64,000 nucleotides of DNA from Denitratisoma sp. DHT3 (GTDB lineage Bacteria > Pseudomonadota > Gammaproteobacteria > Burkholderiales > Rhodocyclaceae). Positions within the stretch are counted from its first letter, which is position 1; each line of letters opens with the position of its first letter. Positions 56,901 to 64,000 of this stretch are shown piece after piece. The notes beneath the pieces were generated by a model. The model was not told the DNA's origin. It did not search any database and saw nothing but the letters and a program-made list of their open reading frames with translations. The stretch is from positions 1,474,047-1,538,046 of the forward strand of contig NZ_CP020914.1 in the NCBI RefSeq assembly GCF_007833355.1. The letters run 5' to 3'. The position numbers were made by a program, and so were the translations under genes.

Positions 56901-59387
56901 ATGCACAGCGACTTGCATTATCTGACCCATCTGTTCGAGCCCCGCTCGATCGCCGTCATCGGCGCGTCGGAGACGCCGGATTCGATCGGCGCCACGGTGG
57001 TGCGCAACCTCCTCGACGGCGGCTACGGCGGCCGGCTCCATTGCGTCAATCCGCGCCATCGCAGCATCTTCGGCCTGCCGGCGCTGAAGTCGATCGAGGC
57101 GGTGCCGGAACGGGTGGATGTGGCCGTGATCTGCACCCGGGCCGAGCTCGTGCCCGGCCTGGTGGAAGACTGCGGCCGCGCCGGCACCCGCCACGCAATC
57201 CTGCTCTCGGCCGGTTTCGGCGAGGCCGGGCCGCAGGGCGCCCGGCTCGAACAGGCCGCGCTGGCCGCCGCCCGCCGCCATCGCATGCGGCTGCTGGGCC
57301 CCAACTGCCTGGGCCTGCTGCGCCCGAGCCGCAACCTCAACCTGAGCTTCGCCCGCACCGGCGCCCTGCCCGGCACCGTCGGCCTGATCTCCCAGTCCGG
57401 CGCGCTGTGCACCGCCATCCTGGACTGGGCGCTGCCCAACAAGGTGGGTTTTTCCACCGTGGTTTCGCTGGGCGCCGAGAGCGACATCGACTTCGGCGAG
57501 GCGCTCGACTATCTGGTGGCCGATTGGCGCACCGAGTGCATCTTTCTCTACATCGAGGGCATCCGCAACGCCCGCCGCTTCATGAGCGCGCTGCGGGCCG
57601 CCGCCCGGGTCAAGCCGGTGCTGCTGATCAAGGTCGGCCGCCATCCGGCGGGGGAACGGGCGGCCTTTTCCCACACCGGCGCCCTGGTGGGCGGCGACGA
57701 CGTCTTCGATGCGGCGCTGCGCCGCGCCGGCGTGGTGCGCCTGCGCACCATCGGCCAGTTGTACGCCGCCGCCTCGGCCCTGTTCTTCCACTTCCACCCG
57801 CGCGGCAACCGCCTGGCGGTGATCACCAACGGCGGCGGCCCCGGCGCGATGGCGGCCGACCACGCGGCGGACATCGGCATCCCCCTGGCCCGGTTGTCGC
57901 CCCCCACCCTGGCGCGGCTCGACCAGGCGCTGCCGGCCCACTGGTCCCACGCCAACCCCATCGACATCCTCGGCGACGCCGATCCGGCCCGCTTCGGCGC
58001 CGCGCTGGCCGCCTGCCTGGAGGACGACGGGGTGGACGGCATCCTGCTGGTGCTGACGCCGCAGGCCATGTCCGACCCGACCCAGGCGGCGCGCACCGTC
58101 ATCGAAGGCAGCCGCGGGCAGCGCAAGACCATTCTCACCTGCTGGATGGGCGCGGAACAGGTGCGCGAGGCGCGGCTGCTGTTCCGCGGCGCCGGCATTC
58201 CCACCTTCGCCACGCCGGAACCGGCGGTGGACATGTTCGCCAACGTTTCCACCTATTACCGCAACCAGCAATTGCTGCTGCAAACCCCGGCCGCGACCTC
58301 GACGGCGGATTCCGCACCCGACCTGGAAACCGCGCGCCAGGTCATCGAATCCGCGCTCGCCCAGGGGCAGGGGCTGCTCGACGACGAGGCCACGCGGGCG
58401 CTGCTGTGGGCATTCCACATTCCGTTCGGCGAGGCACCCGTCCCCCGCAACCACGGGCGCGACCTGCTCGTCGGCATGGTGCGGGACCAGATCTTCGGCC
58501 CCACCATCACCCTGGGGCCGGGCGGCCCCGGCATCGAGCCGGAGCGCGAGCGGGTGGTGGCGCTGCCGCCCCTGAACGATTTCCTGATCGCCGACATGCT
58601 CGGCCGCGAGCCCGTCGCCCACCGCCTGGACCATTACCGCAACCTGCCGCCGGTCGATACCGGGGCACTGGCCGCCGTGCTGCTGCGGGTCTCCGAAATG
58701 GTCTGCGAACTACCCTGGCTGCAGGAATTCAGCATCGATCCGCTGATCGTGGACAGCCGGGGCGCCGTGGCGACGGCGGCGCGCATCGTGATCGCCCCGC
58801 TGCCGCCGCGCGCCGGACCCTACGACCACATGGCGATCCATCCCTATCCGTCCCAGTTGAGCTTCACTTTTCGCGCCGCCAACGGCCGCACCGTCGCCAT
58901 CCGGCCGATCCGCCCCGAGGACGCGGAACTGGAACAGCGCTTCGTCCAGGGGCTGTCCAGCGAAAGCCGCTACTTTCGCTTCCTCAACAGCATCCGCGAG
59001 CTGTCGCCGGCCCAGTTGGTCCGCCTCACCCAGATCGACTACGACCGGGAAATGGCCCTCCTGGCCCTGACCCTGGACGAGGCCGAGGAACGGGAAGTCG
59101 GCGTGGTGCGCTACGTCGCCAACCCGGACGGCGAATCCTGCGAATTCGCGATCGTCGTCGCCGACGACTGGCAGGGCACGGGACTTGGGTGGCGCCTGAT
59201 GGAGATATTGATCGACTTCGCCCGCCGCCGCGGCTTCCGCTACATGACCGGCGAATTCCTGGCGGAGAACGGCCACATGCTGAAATTCGTCACCGACCTG
59301 GGTTTCGTCCTTTCCCAGCATCCCGAGGACCCGGGCCTGCGCCGCGGCCTGCTGACTCTAGGGACTCTGGGCGAGGCCGCGCCGTAA
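56901..59387 (+). CDS. PatZ/YfiQ-like NDP-forming acyl-CoA synthetase - GNAT acetyltransferase
   Basis: An 828-residue protein. CoA-binding domain (SIAVIGASETPDSIGATVVR), ligase-CoA domains (GLISQSGALCTAILDWA; AAFSHTGALVGGDDVFDAAL with the phospho-His region), a remnant ATP-grasp region and a C-terminal GNAT domain (VAIRPIRPEDAELEQRF; acetyl-CoA loop DDWQGTGLGWRLME). Homologues are about 890-900 residues. Here the ATP-grasp part jumps from AFHIPFGEAPV (about residue 512) straight to HGRDLLVGMVRDQIFGP, so the nucleotide-binding half appears missing. Protein-lysine acetyltransferase activity is therefore the likelier role. Confidence 0.88.
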   Translation: MHSDLHYLTHLFEPRSIAVIGASETPDSIGATVVRNLLDGGYGGRLHCVNPRHRSIFGLPALKSIEAVPERVDVAVICTRAELVPGLVEDCGRAGTRHAILLSAGFGEAGPQGARLEQAALAAARRHRMRLLGPNCLGLLRPSRNLNLSFARTGALPGTVGLISQSGALCTAILDWALPNKVGFSTVVSLGAESDIDFGEALDYLVADWRTECIFLYIEGIRNARRFMSALRAAARVKPVLLIKVGRHPAGERAAFSHTGALVGGDDVFDAALRRAGVVRLRTIGQLYAAASALFFHFHPRGNRLAVITNGGGPGAMAADHAADIGIPLARLSPPTLARLDQALPAHWSHANPIDILGDADPARFGAALAACLEDDGVDGILLVLTPQAMSDPTQAARTVIEGSRGQRKTILTCWMGAEQVREARLLFRGAGIPTFATPEPAVDMFANVSTYYRNQQLLLQTPAATSTADSAPDLETARQVIESALAQGQGLLDDEATRALLWAFHIPFGEAPVPRNHGRDLLVGMVRDQIFGPTITLGPGGPGIEPERERVVALPPLNDFLIADMLGREPVAHRLDHYRNLPPVDTGALAAVLLRVSEMVCELPWLQEFSIDPLIVDSRGAVATAARIVIAPLPPRAGPYDHMAIHPYPSQLSFTFRAANGRTVAIRPIRPEDAELEQRFVQGLSSESRYFRFLNSIRELSPAQLVRLTQIDYDREMALLALTLDEAEEREVGVVRYVANPDGESCEFAIVVADDWQGTGLGWRLMEILIDFARRRGFRYMTGEFLAENGHMLKFVTDLGFVLSQHPEDPGLRRGLLTLGTLGEAAP

Positions 59388-59443
59388 GCGCGACTTCACC
59401 TCACATCCCGACATTCACCCGACACCACCGGAGAACCCGCACC

Positions 59444-60610
59444 ATGAACGACACCCCCGGACTCTCGACCCGCTGCGTCCATGCCGGCGAAATCGACGAC
59501 GCCCACGGCTCGCCCTTCACGCCGATCTACCACACCACCACCTTCCGCTTCGCCAGCACGGCCGACCTGCTGGACGTGGTGGAGGGCCGCAAGGCCGGCA
59601 GCCTGTACACCCGTTATGGTCTCAATCCGACGATCGCCAGCCTGGAGAGCAAGCTGGCCGCCCTCGAAGGCGCGGAGGCGGCCTGGGCCTTCTGCTCGGG
59701 CATGGCGGCGGAGTCGGCGCTGTTCCTCGCGCACGGCCGGGAAGGCATCGTCTGTCTGGGCGAAGCCTACGGCGGCACCCTGGAACTGCTGGCCGACCAG
59801 TTGCCGCAGTTGGGGATTCAGACCCATTTCGTTCCCGGCCAGGAACTCGGCCAGCTCGAAGCATTGCTGCGGCAAGGCGTGAAGCTGGTGTTCTTCGAGA
59901 CCCCCACCAACCCCACCATCGACCTCTACGACATCGCCGCGATTTCCGCCCTGGCCCATCGCCACGGCGCCCGCGTCGCCATCGACAACACCTTCGCCTC
60001 GCCGGTGAACCAGCAGCCCCTGGGCCTGGGCGCGGACTTCGTGGTCCACTCCTGCACCAAGTTCCTCGGCGGCCATTCGGACCTCACCGCCGGTGCCCTG
60101 ATGGGTTCGCGCGAGCTGCTGGCGCCGGTCTGCAACTGGCGCAAGAACCTGGGCTCCACCATCGCCCCGGAAATCGCCGCGCTGCTGGCGCGCAGCATCC
60201 GCACCCTGCCGATCCGGGTGCGGCAGCAGAACGCGACGGCGCTGGCGATCGCCGAAGCCATGGCGCGGCACCCGAAAATCCGGCGCGTGCTCTACCCGGG
60301 CCTGCCCGACTTCCCCGGCCATGAGCTGGCGAAAAAACAGATGAGCGGCTACGGCGGCATGCTGACCATCGAGGTGGCGGGCAGCGGTGCGGACGCCACC
60401 CGCGTCGCCGACCGACTGAAGCTTTTCGCCCTGGCGCCCAGCCTGGGCGGCGTCGAAAGCCTGGCGACCCAGCCCTGCACCACCACCCATCACGGCCTCT
60501 CCGCCGCGGAGCGGGCGCGGCGGGGAATCTCCGACGCCATGCTGCGGCTGTCGATCGGCCTGGAGGACGCCGACGACCTGATCGCGGATCTGGAGCAGGC
60601 GTTGGTGTGA
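59444..60610 (+). CDS. Trans-sulfuration PLP enzyme (cystathionine gamma-synthase/lyase or O-succinylhomoserine sulfhydrylase family)
   Basis: A 388-residue fold type I PLP enzyme. SLYTRYGLNPTIASLESKLA, the cofactor-stacking Tyr in GEAYGGTLEL, VFFETPTNPTIDLYDI, the Asp in AIDNTFASP and the PLP Lys in VVHSCTKFLGGHSDLTAG are all present, as is SLGGVESLATQP. Which reaction it catalyses cannot be told from sequence alone. It follows the PatZ-like gene by 56 bp on the same strand. Confidence 0.88.
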   Translation: MNDTPGLSTRCVHAGEIDDAHGSPFTPIYHTTTFRFASTADLLDVVEGRKAGSLYTRYGLNPTIASLESKLAALEGAEAAWAFCSGMAAESALFLAHGREGIVCLGEAYGGTLELLADQLPQLGIQTHFVPGQELGQLEALLRQGVKLVFFETPTNPTIDLYDIAAISALAHRHGARVAIDNTFASPVNQQPLGLGADFVVHSCTKFLGGHSDLTAGALMGSRELLAPVCNWRKNLGSTIAPEIAALLARSIRTLPIRVRQQNATALAIAEAMARHPKIRRVLYPGLPDFPGHELAKKQMSGYGGMLTIEVAGSGADATRVADRLKLFALAPSLGGVESLATQPCTTTHHGLSAAERARRGISDAMLRLSIGLEDADDLIADLEQALV

Positions 60611-60617
60611 TGGTGAT

Positions 60618-60778
60618 GGTTCGCCCCCCTTCGCCCCCGGAGGGGGTTCTCTCTAGCTCGCTGCGCTCGAAGTTACGGGGAGCACTGTAGCGGCACCGAT
60701 AGGTTGCGGCTGGCGCCGCGTGCCGCTTTTCCCCATCGTGGGAAAGGCGGCCCGGCGGAAAAGCGCTGTCGTTTTTCC
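60618..60778 (+). repeat. Dispersed intergenic repeat, copy 4
   Basis: GGTTCGCCCCCCTTCGCCC, CGGAGGGGGTTCTC, TAGCTCGCTGCGCTCGAAG, GGGGAGCACTGTAGCGGCAC, GGCTGGCGCCGCGTGCCGC, CCCATCGTGGGAAAGGCGGC, GCGGAAAAGC. No gene lies in 60611-60837. Confidence 0.82.
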
Positions 60779-60837
60779 TCTGTGACCTCTGTGTCCTCTG
60801 TGGCTGACCGAGGTTTCAAGGTTTATTCCGTGTTTTC

Positions 60838-61941
60838 CTAATCCCGCACGCTGACGGTCGTCTCCAGCGTCAACACCTGGCCTTCGCGCCAGATTCGCAG
60901 CCGCACCCGGTCGCCGCTCTTGTGGCCGTCGAGCAGTTTGTCCATCGCGGCGGGGCTGTCCACCGCCTGACCGTCGATGCTCTGGATCACGTCTCCCGGC
61001 ACCAGGGAGCCGTCCCGGGCCAGGCGGCTGCCGCGCAGTCCGGCGCGCGCCGCCGGGGAGCCTCGTTCCACCTCCAGCACCAGCACGCCCTGCACGCCCA
61101 GTTGCCGGGTCGCCAAGACATTGAGGCGCTCGTTGGCGCTCACCCCCAGCGTCGGCCGGCGGAACCGGCCGTGGGCGATCAGTTCCGGCACCACCCGGTT
61201 CACCGTGTCGGCCGGCACGGCGAAGCCGATTCCGGCCGAAGCTCCGGAAGGGCTGTAGATCGCGGTATTGACGCCGATCAGATGGCCGGCGGAGTCCAGC
61301 AGGGGGCCGCCGGAGTTGCCGGGATTGATCGCCGCGTCGGTCTGGATCAGATGATGGATGGTGGCTCCGTCCTCGCCTTCCAGGGAGCGGTCGAGCGCGG
61401 AAATCACGCCCGTGGTCAGGGTATGGTCGAGGCCGAAGGGGTTGCCGATCGCCAGCACCCGCTGCCCCACCAGCAGATCATGGCTGCTGCCCAGCGGCAG
61501 GGGCTGGGGCCTGCGCTCGGGCACCTGGATCTGTAACACCGCCAAGTCATGCTCGGGGCTCACCCCCACCAGCCTGGCGTCGAAACTGCGCTGATCCCCC
61601 AGGCGCACCTTGGCGGCGGTGGCGCCGGCCACCACGTGGTAGTTGGTCACCACATGGCCCAGTTCGTCCCAGACGAAGCCCGATCCGGTGCCGCGCGGCG
61701 CGGCGGTGACGTTCATGGTCCAGAGATTCACCACCTTGTCCAGGGTGGTGATATAGACCACCGACGGGTTGCTGCGGCGGAAAATGTCGATGGTCGACTT
61801 TTCGTCCGGCGCCAGGTCGCCACGCGGCACCACGGCGCGCGGCGTCGCCTGGCGCGCTTCGCCCTGCCCCTGGGCCAGTCCCCACAAGGCGACGCCAAGC
61901 AGCACGGCGCCCGCGGCGCTCCATAGGTTTTTTCTCATCAT
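60838..61941 (-). CDS. Periplasmic HtrA/DegS-type serine protease with one PDZ domain
   Basis: A 367-residue S1C protease for envelope quality control. Start 61941 (MMRKNLWSAAGAVLLGVALW), chosen for the GGGAG site 5 bases upstream; a single N-terminal helix could be anchor or signal. Catalytic triad: His in VVTNYHVVAG, Asp in PEHDLAVLQ, Ser in INPGNSGGPLLD. One PDZ domain (about 270-360, VLVLEVERGSPAARAGLRG) follows. Divergent from the AhpD-like gene. Confidence 0.9.
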   Translation of the reverse strand: MMRKNLWSAAGAVLLGVALWGLAQGQGEARQATPRAVVPRGDLAPDEKSTIDIFRRSNPSVVYITTLDKVVNLWTMNVTAAPRGTGSGFVWDELGHVVTNYHVVAGATAAKVRLGDQRSFDARLVGVSPEHDLAVLQIQVPERRPQPLPLGSSHDLLVGQRVLAIGNPFGLDHTLTTGVISALDRSLEGEDGATIHHLIQTDAAINPGNSGGPLLDSAGHLIGVNTAIYSPSGASAGIGFAVPADTVNRVVPELIAHGRFRRPTLGVSANERLNVLATRQLGVQGVLVLEVERGSPAARAGLRGSRLARDGSLVPGDVIQSIDGQAVDSPAAMDKLLDGHKSGDRVRLRIWREGQVLTLETTVSVRD

Positions 61942-62000
61942 CGAATCTCCCATGGCCCGGTATGGCCCTCTCCGCACAAAATATCCACGCACCCTGGTAT

Positions 62001-62016
62001 ATTAGAGTTTTCTAAT
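62001..62016. promoter_or_regulatory. Palindrome in the htrA-ahpD divergent promoter region
   Basis: ATTAGA-GTTT-TCTAAT, a perfect 6-bp inverted repeat 8 bases before the AAGGAGG site of the AhpD-like gene. Position fits an operator over the promoter; the regulator is unknown. Confidence 0.4.
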
Positions 62017-62031
62017 TAACAAGGAGGCGCG

Positions 62032-62379
62032 ATGTCCAAGTCATTCAAGCAAATCACCCAGGATCTGAACCAGGCCATCGCCACTTTCCGCCGCGAAGCC
62101 CCGGAAACCATGGCCGGCTTTTCCGGAATGGCAAAGGCGGCGATGGCGCCCGGCGCGCTGGACGCGACGCAGAAGGAACTGATCGCGCTGGGCATCGGCG
62201 TCGCCGCCCGCTGCGATGGCTGCATCGGTTTTCACGTCAAGACCCTGGTCAAGCTCGGCGTCAGCCGCAAGCAGTTCATGGAAACCCTCGAAGTGGCCGT
62301 CTACATGGGCGGCGGCCCGTCCCTGATGTACGCCGCCGAAGCGGTGCGCGCCTACGAGGAATTCAGCATTGTGAAATAA
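62032..62379 (+). CDS. AhpD-like carboxymuconolactone decarboxylase family protein
   Basis: A 115-residue all-helical protein with the redox CxxC plus His motif in ARCDGCIGFHVK (about residues 63-70), typical of AhpD-like alkylhydroperoxidases rather than true decarboxylases. A perfect AAGGAGG site precedes the ATG. It stands next to a periplasmic protease, suggesting stress response; substrate unknown. Confidence 0.9.
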   Translation: MSKSFKQITQDLNQAIATFRREAPETMAGFSGMAKAAMAPGALDATQKELIALGIGVAARCDGCIGFHVKTLVKLGVSRKQFMETLEVAVYMGGGPSLMYAAEAVRAYEEFSIVK

Positions 62380-62380
62380 G

Positions 62381-62530
62381 GCCTGCCCCCCTTCGCCCCC
62401 CTCGCGGGGGTTCTCATTTGTTCGCTGCGCTCGAAGGTCACGGGGAGCGTTCGTGGCAGCAGCGTACAGTTTGCGCCTCCGGCGCGTGCCGTTTTTCCTT
62501 GCGACGGCGCGGCGGAAAAACTGCTGAGTT
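62381..62530 (+). repeat. Dispersed intergenic repeat, copy 5
   Basis: GCCTGCCCCCCTTCGCCCCC, GGGGGTTCTC, TCGCTGCGCTCGAAGG, GGGGAGCGTTCGTGGCAGCA, GCGCCTCCGGCGCGTGCCG, GCGGCGGAAAAACTGC. More diverged than the others. No gene lies in 62380-62591. Confidence 0.75.
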
Positions 62531-62591
62531 TGCTCTATGTCCAACCGAGGTTCTTCGCCCCCTCGCGTGGAGCGAGAGGGCGAGCCACCGT

Positions 62592-64000
<1,409 letters not shown>

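Noticed and set aside
57041-60610. A 1189-residue open frame on the plus strand
   Set aside because: It is a shifted frame of the PatZ-like gene (Arg/Pro/Gly-rich) that happens to run into the true trans-sulfuration gene frame at 59444.

Overview
The window is GC-rich betaproteobacterial DNA. Its right half (about 33.1-64 kb) carries an ordinary chromosomal backbone: guaB-guaA, ratA-ratB facing smpB, lon, clpX-clpP-tig, a tRNA-Leu, hopanoid genes hpnCDE, tesA, selD/selU and clpB. Gene order and protein types suggest a Rhodocyclales-like or related betaproteobacterium; this is inferred from reading, not from a search.

The left half (1 to about 33.1 kb) looks like a genomic island inserted at the 3' end of guaA. 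A P4-type tyrosine integrase (31634-32869) sits next to guaA and is transcribed away from it, an AlpA-type regulator lies behind it, and the integrase upstream region carries repeated motifs that may be recombinase arm sites. The other island end is outside the window. The cargo is heavy-metal resistance in three blocks: (i) a four-gene RND efflux operon (4366 leftwards past base 1) divergent from a CusRS/CzcRS-type two-component system; (ii) a cadR/pbrR-type MerR regulator divergent from a CadA P-type ATPase, followed by a PAP2-LspA fusion, a stand-alone DsbD-alpha domain and a ferredoxin-NADP reductase; (iii) a czcICBA-type operon (20449 to 13989, minus strand) followed by three small exported proteins.

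Between the metal genes and the integrase (20.9-31.1 kb) lies a scrambled mobile segment. It has three copies of an IS91/ISCR-type (rolling-circle, HUH) transposase, one 5'-truncated, one fused in frame to a foreign ClpB tail and one split by an IS407-group IS3 element with a 4-bp target duplication. They surround a Sul-family dihydropteroate synthase that I read as sul4-like, and a divergent lipoprotein with a GH94-like six-hairpin domain. A perfect 42-bp palindrome between these two genes resembles intergenic palindromes I associate with Chloroflexi genomes, which fits the published idea that sul4 was captured from Chloroflexi by an ISCR20-like element. Two tandem duplications (789 bp and 1653 bp) and a 228-bp exact direct repeat record later rearrangement. 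A perfect LexA-box-like palindrome overlaps the likely transposase promoter.

The backbone on the right also has points of interest: a family of roughly 150-bp intergenic repeats (five copies in 14 kb), a 93-bp nested hairpin element, a Fic-domain gene with an extensive operator-like palindrome upstream, and a PatZ-like acyl-CoA synthetase/acetyltransferase that appears to lack about half of its ATP-grasp domain.
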